From positions 1,702,501 through 1,766,500 of the forward strand of contig SNVD02009519.1 of the NCBI GenBank assembly GCA_013180625.2: a DNA stretch of 64,000 nt, in the 5' to 3' direction. The stretch is from Boswellia sacra (taxonomy: Eukaryota; Streptophyta; Magnoliopsida; Sapindales; Burseraceae). A program made the position numbers and the translations under genes. The notes below the pieces were generated by a model. That model worked only from the letters and a program-made list of their open reading frames with translations. It searched no databases and was not told where the DNA came from. Below, piece by piece: positions 34,560 through 48,200 of the stretch; the first letter of the stretch is position 1, and the number at the start of each line of letters is the position of its first letter.

Positions 34560-36780
34560 TGATAACAAAGATTGATGAAAGATGTCAAACTCAGGAGACT
34601 TTATCCTGAAAGGAATAATTTTGATTCACTTTTACAAGATTACACTGGGATACCCAACTGTACTCGCTTAACATAAATGCACGAGAGCACAACCTGTACA
34701 TAGATAATCTTAGCACTCAGTCTCCAACTCCATACATAGATAATCAGTTAATAATATAATTTTTGATACGTATAGAGATAAATATACGCATTGATTCAAT
34801 AACGCTATCAAATCAATAATCATTGATTAGTACAAAATTTATTGTGATATTAGCTTAGTATTAGAAATATGAATCATTTTTTTTTAATGTGAAAGTAACG
34901 TGACTACTTTTATAGAAATATTTATGGTAACAATTAAGGTTCTTTTTTTTTTTAATTAAAAGAAAACTACTTTGGTTGACGTGGTTATTATTAAGAATCG
35001 AGCCAATTACTTTATAAAAATAATAGTATTTATTTGCATCAAATGTGCATGCACTTTGTTGCAATAATAAGGTAAAGCTTTAGGACTTCATATGCTTCAA
35101 AACCTAATAAACTATATGGTTTATTAAATCCTTGGCTTATGATTATGATAGTATAAACTTTGTAGATGACCGTTAGTCCATTTTGCTCTCATTAATAGTA
35201 ACTTAACTATGTTAATAATGCATAACTTATCATATTAACAATTGAAACATCAAACCATAAATGGTATCACTGGCAAAATCAATGGTTCATTAATAAAGGA
35301 TATCTTATTGCCTCTCATTATATAATTAAATTTTCAATGCGATGACTTACTTTTTTAATGCTTTGGCATCAGATATTCCTAAAAAGTGATATATCAATTT
35401 AGGTCAATATAATAGAGACATATATTAGTATTCTAATCTTCATTCTTCTTCAAGGTCATGTTTAAAAGATAATCCAATATTTGTCTTCTCGATTATGAAT
35501 ATCTCAATAGAGTGAACCACCTTGTAAATATCTTCTCTTTAGAACAAATAACGAATTTAAATTAAACTTGATTAACTATATGTGTATTACTCATATAAGG
35601 GATCTTCCAATAGGTTTGAGCTGAAGAGGAGGTTCCACCATTTTCATTTAGTTATTAAGTTGAATAAAAATAATTCATTATTAGAGCATATAGCAAATAC
35701 ACTTAGAAGAAGGTTACTACGTGATATTCTAAAATTGAATTACTTTGTCATCTTGTCACGAAAGCATCTTCTTCTTTGACATGAGTTATAGATTAGTTGT
35801 GTAGCGGACGTGTCGGTTGGTATCTTATTTGTCATTTGTGGAAAGGATAGTATTATTAGTATTTACGGTATAAATAAATAAATAAATAATAAAAAAAGGA
35901 ATGAAAAGGATTTTCATTTTAGTAATTTGTGTGATGTTGATTTAGTCAGGTGACATTCAACCACCTATTCTACACGGTTCATGTCAAGTAGCATCTAGAA
36001 TATACTACGTGTCGTCACTAAATAAAACATTCATATAAGTTTAAAATAGAATTTTGCTTATATTAGTATATAGTCCATTGTTGATTTATTTTGAATGCAT
36101 ATAAAAAATAATAATAAGAGGATGTTTCCCTTTCAACAATTACACAAATGTTTAGAAATATGATAGCCGTTAACTTCTTTTCATGAAGGGTACTACCATT
36201 CTTATAAAACATTATCTTAATTCTTAAATCATGAATTTAAAACAAATTGATGTCATCATCCAAAACTACACATGAATTATTTGGTACAATATAACTAAAT
36301 TACATCAATGAATAATTTAATTAAAAATTAAAAATTACAAGAAAAATATTTGACACATTAAAACAATAAAATTCATACACACACATATATATATTCAAAA
36401 TCACTGAGAAGTTCAAACCCAAATAAAAGAAAATAATATTTTTTCTTATATTTCAGTAAATTTTTCTTAGATATTTATTAAAAAACTTAGCAGTATAAAA
36501 CTCAAAATGCTAGTTTGTAGTTCATTTGAGTAGCGTTAACATGCAGCTTGAACTCATAATTTCATATTTTAATATCCAAATATTTGTAAAATATCTCTAA
36601 TAAATTATATTCAGTAATTAAAAATTTATTTAAAAAGTAAAATATTGTTTAAAAATAAATAACCAAAATGTAAGAATTTTTTATAATGAAATTACTACTA
36701 AATTTTTTCGAGGTATTATAAGAATTATATTTCTCTTATTATATAAATAAATAAATCCTTACTAATGAGAGCCCTAGGAT
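34560..36780. other. AT-rich intergenic region, nothing recognised
   Basis: Very AT-rich sequence with short inverted A/T words and no open frame with recognisable motifs. The longest frames (34861-35064, 35582-35779) are low-complexity. The last part is presumably the promoter of the PP2C gene. Confidence 0.45.
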
Positions 36781-36794
36781 TCTATGTATTTGAA

Positions 36795-37493
36795 TATAAA
36801 AGAAGGGTCACAAGACTGACATCGGTGGAAATTCCACCGTACAATAGACTCGGGTGCAGCAGATAAACGCTAAAGTGATTGCATGAAAAGTGCCACGTTT
36901 CCACTTCTCTCCGGTGCCAAGCTACAAAGAGCCAGCTCTCTCTTCTCCACTTCGCAATCTCTCAACATTCTCACTCCTTACCTTTCTATATATATATATA
37001 TATATACAAACACACACACACACACACATACACAAATCCATCCACAATCACCGCCCTTCAATCTGTCTCTCTCTAGGGTTTCAGATTCTCTCTCACTCTT
37101 ATTAGAGAGAGGAACAATTCAAAAGCATCACCTGGTTCCATTCCAGCTACGTGTCACGTCAGCTTCGGATCCTCCACGTCCTCTGACCCGTACCCGATCA
37201 CCACCTCCCCACACCGCACTACTGTTATCCGCTTCCTCCGATCCGATCCGGACCGTCTATTCCGAAGATTCATTCATCTCGAGATCCGTAAATTCCTTGA
37301 ATATTCTCTCAACGTAAATTTTGTTCCAAAATAAGTAATGTTCATTTGCTTGTTTAAATGCAATCGAAGAATTTTGAAAATTTGAATTTGTAATCTCATG
37401 AAAGTTCTGTTGCATTTTTACGATGTTGTTTTGGCAGATTTTGATTCTGCTGTGTTTAAGATCCGGCATTGGAGGCCAAAGCTGTTGATTTAG
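36795..37493 (+). promoter_or_regulatory. TATA box and leader of the PP2C gene, with probable leader intron
   Basis: TATAAAAG lies at 36795-36802. The leader contains the plant-typical CTCTCTCTCTAGGGTTTC (37063-37081). A GTAAAT donor at 37314 and TTTTGGCAG acceptor ending 37437 suggest an intron in the leader. A 144-codon upstream frame starts at 36883 (MKSATFPLLSGAKLQ) and ends at 37317 in unspliced sequence. It could act as an upstream ORF if transcription starts before it. Exact start site is not visible. Confidence 0.5.
36987..37030. repeat. (TA)n-(CA)n compound microsatellite in the PP2C leader
   Basis: About ten TA units followed by a CA tract with a few interruptions (CAAACACACACA...CATACAC). 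It lies inside the presumed leader, so its length could vary between individuals and affect expression (inference). Confidence 0.9.
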
Positions 37494-40400
37494 ATGGTAT
37501 GCAACAGTTTTTTAAGGAGCGTGATTGTTCGAGCTGGGAGTATAGGAATATTTGCCGGAAAGAGGGTGCAATCAGGCCGTACTTGGCGGGGTTTGCATGC
37601 CGTTATTGGTGTAAATTACACGTGGAATTGTGAATTTAGAAGGAGCTTCAAGATGATGGTTGATTCGTCTGGTGCGACGGCGAAACGGGGCCTGGCTGTT
37701 GATATGTTGCCGGAGAAAGAAGACGACGGTGGATATGTTAGCGGAGGGTGGAAGAGGTGATTTTGCATTGTTATTGCTGACATGGTTGTTAGGATTTAAT
37801 ATACTGAGAACAGAAAAACTGGACTTCTATGTTATATGCATTTTAATAGTTAGTTATTCACTTGCCTTGATTTGCATATTTAATTAGACGACTATATTTC
37901 TTTTTCTGTCTCGGATAAATGGTAAGAGGAAATATAATTTTTTTCTCTGGTTTAGCAATTTCTATTTTTTAAAAACTGTCTATTAGCAGAAATGAAAATG
38001 GAAAAAAAAGGCAGTTACAGAAGGTTATTTTTCACGTTTGGTTATAGAAGTATGTAAGAACTAGATATAATTCACCATCACTACCATTTTCTTCCGGTTT
38101 AAGGAGAGAAGTCATTATCTTGCTCACAAGAATTACAGAGTCAATTAGGGTCGGAAGCCATCTCAACTATTCTTTTATTATTTTAACCAAATGATCTTGA
38201 ATGTATTGTGTTGAGACATTTGCCTGGACGGAGTGGTCTAATTTTGTGCTAAAGAAAGAGTTTATATCTAATGATATTAATAATATCTGTGAATGTATTG
38301 TGTTGAGAGATTTACTGGAACAGAGTGATCTAAGTTTGTGCTAAAGAGGTTATATCTAATGATATAAATAATATCTGTGGTATTTACGTGGTATGGATAT
38401 GATTAGGCTTAACATCGGTGTTCTTTTGTGGTTGGCAGTGAAGATGGAAAATTGAGCTGTGGTTATTCAAGTTTTAGGGGAAAAAGAGCAACTATGGAGG
38501 ATTTCTATGATATTAAGACTTCCACGATTGATGGGCAAGCAGTCTGCATGTTCGGAATCTTTGATGGTTAGATTTTCCCTCATCATCTCTTGCCTTGGAG
38601 AAAGATATAAAATTATGGGCATTAAAGCTATGTAAAACGGACACTGTCATCGATTGTCCACACGGTGACAAAAGAAGATTCACCCTGCTATATGGAAGTT
38701 AGTGTTTCAACAGGTTTACGTCATGCACGTGACTGATGGGCAATATACATGCTATAATACAAGACTTCTTGTCATGTTGGTCTTGACCGTTATGTGTATG
38801 GTAATTATGATAATGGCAGGATGTCTATATGAGGAATGAAGTTAGGGTTTAAAAACTTGAATATAGCCGATTAATGGCTCACACCTGTTATTTGAGCTAC
38901 AGCTTGTTTTATGATTCAAATAGGATTGTCGTAGAAAAGAAAAGAGAATTGGTTGTCATAACGTTAACCAAGGTCAATGCTTGCTTGCAGAATTAGAAGG
39001 CTGATGATTAATTGATCAACTTTTGTACCCGTTGATGTGGTTGGCATATCCTAACATTTTTCTCTTGGATAAACGGAATAAAGTATTGCGCTTTTCGTGT
39101 ATCTTGGACAGAATCTTTTTTAATGACGCTTAATTGTGTGCTATTACAGGTCATGGTGGATCTCGTGCTGCTGAGTATTTGAAGGAACATCTATTTGAGA
39201 ATCTGATGAAGCATCCACAATTCATGACAGATACTAAGTTGGCCATAAGTGTGTATTTTCTTTCTGATATGAAATATCATGGTCCTTATGGATTTAATTA
39301 TTCTAAAGGAAATTGATCATATGTTTGCAGTATATTCTGTGTTCGGCATTCAATGCAGGATCCCGTGCATCCCGTGCAGATTCACGTGTTCACATTTCTG
39401 TCTGGGACATGATGAAAAATTGAGTGGATCTGTGTTGATCCTTTTATGTGTAGTGCATGGGGTCCTGTGTGGAATGTTTTTTTTGATCTTTGACACTGGT
39501 TTGTGTGATTCCATCCAGTGACTTGGGTGAGCCTGCAGGTGAAACATATCAACAGACTGATGTTGACTTTTTGGAATCTGAAAGGGATACTTACCGGGAT
39601 GATGGTTCTACTGCTTCAACAGCAGTATTGGTTGGTAATCATTTATATGTTGCCAATGTTGGAGATTCAAGGACTGTGATATCAAAGGCTGGTAAAGGTA
39701 TTGTTACGCTATTCCTGTCTTTATTTATTAGCTCTATAAATATGCTAGATGGGGGAATAGCAAGAAAGGTGTCTTATCTAACATTGAAAATTTACCTCTA
39801 TTGTTGTACATGTTTGTCTTGATACTGATTTAGGGACGGTATTTTACCTTATAGAAATTTATAATATGCTAGATGATGTATATGCACCTACTTTTTGGTT
39901 CTGTTGCATTATATAATTATTATCGAATGTGAAGCATCACTGGTACTTAATGACAACATAAATTGTATCTAATATTTTGGGCTAAAGATAATTATGAATA
40001 AGTTGATTCACATCCATTTTTGTTAAACTATTTAACTGAATTTTTTTAAATAATTTCCTTGGCGAGTGTTAATTGAATAATAATTAAGACACTACGAGTG
40101 AATATATGGATATTTCTTGTAGAATTATGAGTATTTAACATCTTCAAAACCTCAAAATGCTTATATCTGTTGCGAAAACCTGCTAATTTTACATCCGAAG
40201 CTCAGCTGTTGCTTTTACTTTGAAGTATGTATTACTTCCACTGGTTGTGTTATTGGCTGCTGATTTTTTTAACCTGTGAACATCATAATGATCTTACTAA
40301 TTATTTACTTTATATAATAATGACTGTCAACAATTTGGTGGTCGGTTCCTAAAAGAATTTCTTTTTTTCCCCCTTGACAGCTATCCCTCTCTCTGAGGAT

Positions 40401-41781
40401 CATAAGCCCAACAGAAGTGATGAACGGAAGAGAATTGAAAATGCGGGGGGTGTTGTAATGTGGGCAGGTAAAATTATTTAATATATGCCATGTATTACTG
40501 GAGGAAAATGCAAAATTTTCAGTATATGTGCTGTACTGTTAATGCCAAGCAGTCTATGTTAAGTAGTACTGATTTGGGGGTTGAGCAATGATTAAATGGC
40601 TGCTGGTGATTAAAAAATTGAGCTGGGTCACTGAGTTTTGCTGCTTATTACATTTTCTCTGGAGGGTGACAAGTAAAGCTTGACATAAGCCCAGTAAAAG
40701 GAGAGAACCGGTTATGTAGGGAAACCCTGAATAATCTTGTTGATTCACTGACACTTTTTATTATGTGGTACCAGGCACCTGGAGAGTTGGAGGTGTGTTA
40801 GCTATGTCTCGTGCTTTTGGTAACCGCATGTTGAAGCAATTTGTTGTTGCTGAACCTGAGATTCAGGTAATAATCCGTAATATTTCTGCTGTGCCATCTT
40901 TGTGAAGGATTAAATTTGTAACGTGTTTTTGTTTCTTTTGGTGCTGATAGTGTTTCATCCAGCGTGGAAATTCTATGTCTATGATATTATAACATAGGCA
41001 GTCTATTGGGTTTTACACCCTGCTCGGTTAGACTGCTATTTTATTACCTGACACAAGCAATTTTTCTATCCGTCATTGTGGATATATTGCATATCACTCT
41101 CCATTGTTAGAAAGTGGGGGTTACATTTGAGAACTGTTCACACCTGTACGTAATTGCAATTAGACACCCCTTTACGTTTCACATGTTGAGAGAGGGGCAT
41201 CCTTCCTTTTTTCCTTTCTACCGCTAACATATGCATTTCTAGTTTGTGCCAACCTGATAAGGATATCCAAGATACATATTCACAATAAGAGCGTGCTGCA
41301 TACTCCTTTAAGTTGGTTTAAAGCTAAAAAAAATGAATTTGCGATATGTTATACTCCATTTTTCAGGATGAAGAGGTTGATGAAGAATTTGAGTTGCTTG
41401 TGCTTGCAAGTGACGGATTATGGGACGTTGTACCCAATGAGGTGAGCCTGCCCTCCTATGTAATATGAGCATTACTGATGATGTGCATATTTTCCCTCAT
41501 CTAAGGAAGTATGACTCCCTGGACTTGAGAGGTTTCTTGGAAGTGATGGATTAGCGTTTGGTTTACTGGAGAATTATTTTTTAGGTTTCCTCTAACGCGT
41601 ATCTACATTGTGTGATCAGGATGCTGTTGCGCTTGCCCGAACAGAAGAAGAACCCGAGACTGCAGCTCGGAAGTTAACAGAGACTGCCTTCACCCGTGGC
41701 AGTGCCGACAATATAACGTGCATCGTGGTGAAGTTCCACCATGGCAATGCAGATCCAGCTGAACCCCAGCATGATGACTAG
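37494..41781 (+). CDS. Protein phosphatase 2C (PPM family), intact
   Basis: Eight coding exons: 37494-37756, 38439-38566, 39150-39248, 39539-39697, 40381-40467, 40775-40866, 41367-41441 and 41620-41781. They sum to 1065 bp, 354 aa, with GT..AG junctions and no stops. The start gives [20 protein letters not shown], an Arg-rich, possibly transit-like N-terminus. Internal Met codons at residues 54/55 are alternative starts. PP2C motifs: [10 protein letters not shown] (102-110), FDGHGG (129-134), [11 protein letters not shown] (185-195), ANVGDSR (202-208), [18 protein letters not shown] (223-240), [12 protein letters not shown] (252-263), [10 protein letters not shown] (289-298) and RGSADNIT (327-334). 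Metal-binding acids E108/D109, D130, D292 and D331 are present. Enzymes of this family dephosphorylate Ser/Thr with Mn2+/Mg2+. From memory it resembles Arabidopsis At5g53140; the target is unknown. It lacks the ABI1-type regulatory N-terminus. Confidence 0.96.
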
Positions 41782-42175
41782 AATTCAAATTTTTGCTGCA
41801 TTTGTAGCTTTATTGGCATGGCATGTCAGTTCGAAGTATAGATTGTTCTGAATCTGGACACCTGTTGGCTGAATGTGCATAGAAAACAAGGAGGCAATTT
41901 TTTTATTCATTGTTTTGTTTCTAATTTGCCCTTGTATTGAATACGTAACCTATGTTTTGTTCATTCCGTAATATGGCCGTAAATTTATGTCTACGTGGCC
42001 TTTTGGGTAGTTTAGTAACATTACTAATAAAAACATGATTGATGATCCGTCGGAAACTGCTAGGCACTGTTGGGCTTGCGATTGTCGATCGGACTAAGTT
42101 TCTTTCTTTAATTTAATTTATACGAGGATAAAATTGTAATAAAATTATAGGAAATCTCTCTCTTCCAGCCTCAGC

Positions 42176-42996
42176 TAGGGGTGTGTATGGTATCTGTCCA
42201 TATGTTCGAATTTGACATATCCGTTATGGTATGGTGGAGGTAGGGTAAGGTAGGGTATAAAAAAAATATAGTGTATGGTATGATAAATATTTTAAAAACC
42301 TCTCATAGTATGGTATAGTGGCGGTTATGTTTGTAAAAACTTAAAAATATCATTTCATATCATACTTTTTTTTAAAATAAAAATTATGTCAGGTGTCAAT
42401 TTATAATTAATTATATATAATTTGTATGTATTAGTGTTATATACACTAATAGAGTATATAATGAAAAGAGTAACTTTAAATCTCTAATTTTCTCTCATTT
42501 TGCTTAAATTTTGAAGTAGTAAATAAAGTAATTGCTTGAGTATATGTGCTATTATAGAACACGTAGTTACATGATATTTTTGTATTGTTATAGGTACGAT
42601 GTTATTTGATTATTTGTGTTATTATAGAATATATAGTTACTTGATTATTTGTATTGTTAATGATATGTAATTGCTTGATTTTTTTATTTAGTACAAACTT
42701 TATGAATCATAATATTAAACAATGTTAAAATAAGAACTCAAAATGTCAAAATCTTACAAAAAAAACTATAAATAAACTTTAAAATAATTAAAAATACATG
42801 ATAAAATATTATCTAAATTTTGGTAAATTTGGTCAACTACCCGAAAATATCATACCATACCCGTCTTTACCCTACCATGGAGGATGTGGTATGATATTGT
42901 ATTAAAAAATAGTATAGTATGGTATAAAAATCTAAAATCCGACCTATGTATAATATGAGAATGATATAGCAATACCACACCATATGCACACCCCTA
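42176..42996. mobile_element. hAT-type MITE with perfect 8-bp target duplication
   Basis: Ends TAGGGGTGTGTATGGTAT and ATACCACACCATATGCACACCCCTA are inverted repeats with a small internal difference. The 8-mer GCCTCAGC flanks both sides (42168-42175 and 42997-43004). Subterminal regions repeat GGTATGGT/ACCATACC words. No coding region. It sits about 400 bp after the PP2C stop and may lie close to that gene's polyadenylation region. Confidence 0.9.
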
Positions 42997-43476
42997 GCCT
43001 CAGCTTTGCTCCTCCTGCCTCAATCAAAATGACTTCTGCTTTTTGGAAAATTTTTTACCAAACTTCGTTTCAAAATAATAAAGGACTAATGGACTCAACA
43101 GAGCGATTTTAAGATTATCATCTCGATTTGATATGAAATTTTGGAACCTCACGTAGAATTTTATGATGGAGCTTCTGATTCCTTTGTATGTGTATATGGT
43201 AAATTTGATACTGATTTTGAAGCCTTGTGATACACTACACAACGTATACCTTTAAGATCGTAAACGATATACACGATTCCAATATATGATATACCACAAG
43301 AGCATAACATAAAACCAACAACGGTAAGAACCCCTCTTAGCAGTAAGGTGGGATGATAATTGATAAGGAGGGGAAATAAAAAAATTACAAACTTACTTTT
43401 CCCCCTTTAATTCCGAAAGCCCCTCTCTTGCTCTAGCTTCACAAATTTTACTGCAATTTGACTAAACAAAAGTTTA

Positions 43477-44103
43477 AGGTCTATTTGATTGGGTTTCTCT
43501 AAGGAGAGCTTATTGAAGTAGATCTGTTAGAAGTAGAGTTTATAAAAAAGAGCTTATACTAATAAGCTGTTGATTGTAATTAAAAAAAGCTCTTTTAAAT
43601 CAACAAATAGTTTGGTTATATATAATCAAAAAGTTAGTTTGGTTATATATAATCAAAAAGTACTTTTTATTACGACAGGGGAATACAAATGCACCACAGA
43701 AAAAAAAATTTATTAACATACAAAAAAGAAAAAAAACTTGTCATTGAAGAAAAGTCCAACGCGAATTTGATGAGTTGATTTATGTTCAGTTTTTCTTTAT
43801 TTTTATATGGTGGTTATAGTTGATTCTTTCATATTAGTGTTTTATTAAATAAAAAAGAATGGCAAAATTTCAAGAATAATATGAGGATACTTAAGACATT
43901 CTATAATCTTTTAAAAAAACTCAAAAATAATTTTTTTCAAAAGCCTCAATTTTAAGCTTCTCCCCGTAGATATAAAACAACTTTTTTAATCATCTATAAG
44001 CTCTTCTCAAGTGACAATCAAACGACACAAAAAAAAAATTAAAAGAACTTTTGGTATTAAAAAAGTTTTTTTGGCTAGAAAGAAAGCCGAACCAAACGCG
44101 CTC
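43477..44103. mobile_element. MITE with PIF/Harbinger-like ends
   Basis: Left end AGGTCTATTTGATTGGGT and right end (reverse complement) GAGCGCGTTTGGTTCGGC are imperfect inverted repeats, flanked by TTA at 43474-43476 and 44104-44106. The interior is AT-rich with paired AAGAGCTTA/TAAGCTCTT words and a duplicated TTTGGTTATATATAATCAAAA near 43611-43655. No protein is encoded. Family assignment is inference. Confidence 0.6.
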
Positions 44104-44230
44104 TTAATCTCAATTCTAAAACGAAAAGTGGCATACTTTCTACTTTGAATAAGAGATTCTCAAGGGGATTAGGAAAAGAAGTTTTAATTTAAATAGGAAA
44201 ATATGAAGACTAAGGCCCGTTTATTAAGGG

Positions 44231-44370
44231 GGGCAAAATAAAATAAACATGAATATAAGAATCTATTTAGAATTTGTTATGAATTAATGTGGATGTCCAT
44301 GGGCAAAATAAAAGAAACATGGATATAAGAATCTATATAGATTTTGTTATGAATTAATGTGGATGTCCAC
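44231..44370. repeat. 70-bp tandem duplication
   Basis: Two adjacent copies (44231-44300, 44301-44370) of a unit containing GGGCAAAATAAAA, ATATAAGAATCTAT and GTTATGAATTAATGTGGATG. They differ at only a few positions, so it is a recent local duplication. No gene is associated. Confidence 0.9.
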
Positions 44371-45258
44371 CACGTGCACAAGTAAGGCGATGAAAGCAAT
44401 TTGTTGCCCACCAAATGGTCATATGTGATTAGTCCTGGAAGCTGGAAACTATAGTGGCCTTTATGGTTGGCTATCGTCATCTCATTGGTTGATGTATCGA
44501 CAAACTTGATTGGCTAGAAATGTAACAATTGCTATTTGAGGAGTGGACGGTGAAATGTTCTGTATAAATACCCCAATCAGTGTTCATAACACACACACAA
44601 ATGAGAATTGTAATGAATCTGTCTTTTCATTTCTCCATGTCCCTCGCCTATTTCTCTCCTCTTTTCTCCTTTCTCACAGCCCCACCAATTTCATAACTCC
44701 GGCAACTTCTCTTTGTTTCATTCTTACGACTATTAATGACTGTTGCCAAATACTTTTTATTTCTTATATATTTTATTTTTGTTAATTCTGGAAGTATGCA
44801 ATTATAAGTAATATAAAAGTAAATTATAAGGTAAATTAATGCAGGAGGATTTTATGTGATTCAGTTATAAAACCTACATCCACAGATAACTTTAGAGCTG
44901 CAATTCACTAAGTTCTTATTTATACAATCTTTATGATCGTTTATAGTGCTGACTCATTCTCACACACTGACCTAATTTTTGTAAAACAATATCTCACCAA
45001 GATCTTAAACTCTAGTGATACTGCCTACTCTCTGTCGTTGATAACTTAACAACACATTGTTAAGTAAAACATAACTACGATATCTGACACTGAATTACAT
45101 AAATACTTAACTCACAAGTTCTCTCAAGTGTATACTAACTCAGACAGGCCTAATTGAAATTCATGCACGATTACTACCTCTCATACATGAATAAGACAAT
45201 CATAAAATAAAATCAACTAAGCATTCCAATTTACGTTGAAGCTCACCTCTTTAATTCT

Positions 45259-48200
45259 TGGAATGTCATGAACTATTATTTAAACCTTTTTTTAAGGTTT
45301 TAATCGGTTGGATGTGAGTATATTGATGAGGAGAAGGTGTATCTATTGATTAAGGGTTTTTAAATTAAGTGGGGGAGTTTTCACTCATTTTAGAAAGTGT
45401 TTTTCTTTTTCTTTTTCTATTTCTTTCTCCGAATTTCATTCCTTTTTGCACTTTTTTTTTTCTTTCTCATTCTTTCCTTTATTTTTCTCTCTTTTTCTTC
45501 CTCCTGTTTCTCTCTCTCTCTCTCTTTCTGTTTTTTTTTCTCAGTCTTCGTCCTCTTTTTATCTCCATTTTTTCTCTCTATTTTCTCCACCCTCATCTTT
45601 CTTTCCCTATTCTTCTCCGGACCATTATTTTCTATCCAAAACTCTAACTACTGTAAGCCAATATGTCATTTAAAAAAAATCATTATATTAGTTTCAAATA
45701 ATTCTTTTTTGTATACATATATGCGCACACAAAGATTTAAGTTATAGAATTTAGGATTGATAAGAATATTTTGGGAGAAAGTTTCATATGATTGCATTTT
45801 ATTTTTATTCAACATACTTTACTATCTTAAATATACTTTTTTGTTTTATTTAATGTTAAGTTATACTATAACCAAATGGAAAAGATTGTTCTTTAAATAC
45901 ACGAGGTTGCGTTTTCGAATCTCGCTGAAATTTTAATACTTTTAAGGTTAAATATTACATTTTGAGTATTGGGATTTTGTAATAGTTTTTGTTGCAATTT
46001 AAAAAATAGTAGTAGTAAATGTGACATTTCATTTGAGACTTGGAGTTTCGTGATGGTTTTTTTTTTAATTTTTTTTAAAGATTTATAAGAGTAAATATGA
46101 CGTTTCATTTATAGTTGGCATTTCGTGATGGCTTTTACGAGGAACGAGTCTATGGTATGCTATGTTTTGATAGAGATGGGGTCCCGTGAGTCTTTTTGAT
46201 AAGACAAATAAGGGTAAAGTAGTCTTTGAATAGGGGAGTCTATCTCAACTAACAGAGTTACTAACCGTTGTCTAAAGTTAGGGGCTATCTGTTATATGAA
46301 AAGTTGGAGGTCAATAGTTTGTTTAACAAATCTAAAGGACCTTATTTCTTGCCCTCGGATATGACATTTACCCCCCAAAATTAAGCTAAAATCAATTGCC
46401 TTTGCAAGTTTTGAAATTACAATTACCTCTTGATTTTTTAATTTAAACGTTAAATTAAACGGAAAAAGAGGAGAGGGAAGATAATATATGCTATTCAACC
46501 AAAATACCCTTATATTTAAAACACCCTCACCCACTTTTTCAAAATCACATAACACTCTCACCCCATTTTCTAAAAACATACAACGCTGTCACCCACTTTT
46601 CTAAAATCACACAAACACCCTTATCCTCCTTTCTTCCTCCGCCACCTTCTCGCTCTTTTTCTCCTCTACCGGTAATTTTCACGACCTCTCCCTAGTGCCT
46701 TACCAGATCTTTTCTCCTATACCACTGTCACTGTTTCCTTCTTTTCATTGGCAAAATTGCTTATGCCATCAGTTTCTCCTCTCTCTCCTCTATTAAAGCT
46801 TGCCACCATCTCTCCCTTGTGCCTCTCTACTAGATCTTCCCTTTCCCGATTGCTCACACAACCATTGTTGTTCCCTTCTCTCCACCAGCGAAATTGCTCT
46901 CACATGAATTTTATCTCATAAATTTTATTTCCAATACTACTCCTGCTCTGTTTAATTTAACGTTGGAATTCAAAAATTATGGGGCAATTTGTAATTTCAA
47001 AACATGCAGGAAGAATTTGTATTTTTGCTTATTATTTTAATACTATTTAATTTGGTCTCCAATAATATCCCTTCTCTGTTTAATTCAACGATAGAATTCA
47101 ACAATAAGGGGGTAATATGTAATTTCAAAACTTGCAGGGGGTAATGGATTTTCACTTAGTCTCGAGGGCCAAATTTTACTATCCCTTCTTAACCGGTTAA
47201 AATTCTTAAAGAAACTTGGACAATTCATTGTCAAATATTAAAAAAAGTCATAAAAAGATGTCTTTCTATTCATTCCTTTGTCTTGTTTTGTAAAGTTAAT
47301 AAAATTTTTAACAATTCATTGTCTTGTCACTTAATTCACGATATAACAGACCTAGAATTACTTATATTATAATCATGTTTTGTTTTAATTGTAATAAATT
47401 CAACTTTTTGAATGAATTATATTATTTAGTAAAGATGTTATATAGTTCATAATCATATATCTTCCAAATAAATGGATCCAACAAAAGAATAACACTATGC
47501 TCACAAGTTGTAGAAACAACCCATGTGCTTCAATAAGCCTATACTTGGCTATTAGTAGATAATTCTGCCTGTGATTACAATACAAATAATGGCATAAAAT
47601 TTTGTTGATTTTTATATGTTTTTTTTTGTTGACTCCCAAATAGATTTTAAAGTTTTAATATTTAGTTCTTATGTTATTATGAAAATAATAATATTTAATT
47701 CTTGTCTTATTTTCAAAATATATCCAGATTATGAAAAAAGATGTGGCCAGCTCGTCATCCCAGAGTGTACCTTGGGACAACATGGTAACTTTCTTATTCA
47801 TACTTGATTTGAGTGCACTATAAATACTCAGCTCTAATATTTGCAATCTTTTCGGGAGAAATTGGTTCATCATGGGATATTTTATGGCCATACTTATGAT
47901 AAAATTAAGCCAGTAGGTTCTTAATGGAATACTTTTATAGTTTATGTGTATTTAAAAAAAATAGAAAACCTGAAAATAATTTTATTAATAATACTTCAAA
48001 CTGATTAAAAAAATTTATTAATATGAGGCCATTGTGGATATTAGTCGAATGAAAATAATAAAATTAGCAGTAACACTTTTATGTGTAATATTTTAAATTG
48101 TATCACGATTTCTGTAGGTGATCGATGACTTTAAGTCTTGTTGCGCTCGTGGCCTCTGCGATGAGGACATTATCCTTGATCAGGAAATGAAATACCCAAC

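Noticed and set aside
36883..37317. 144-codon frame as the true N-terminus of the PP2C
   Set aside because: It is not in frame with or spliced to the PP2C exons by any good site. The start at 37494 gives an in-phase 354-residue protein.
45369..45747. Phe/Leu/Ser-rich open frames and their mirror at 56903-57211
   Set aside because: They are translations of pyrimidine-rich DNA with CT repeats. They have no motifs and are open in more than one frame.
47616..47807. Possible Ulp1-type protease reading (QLVIPECTLGQHGNFLIHT) in the palindrome arms
   Set aside because: The frame reads through a clear GT donor and does not match the phase of the next exons. The frame giving MKKDVASSSSQSVPWDNM joins them in phase.
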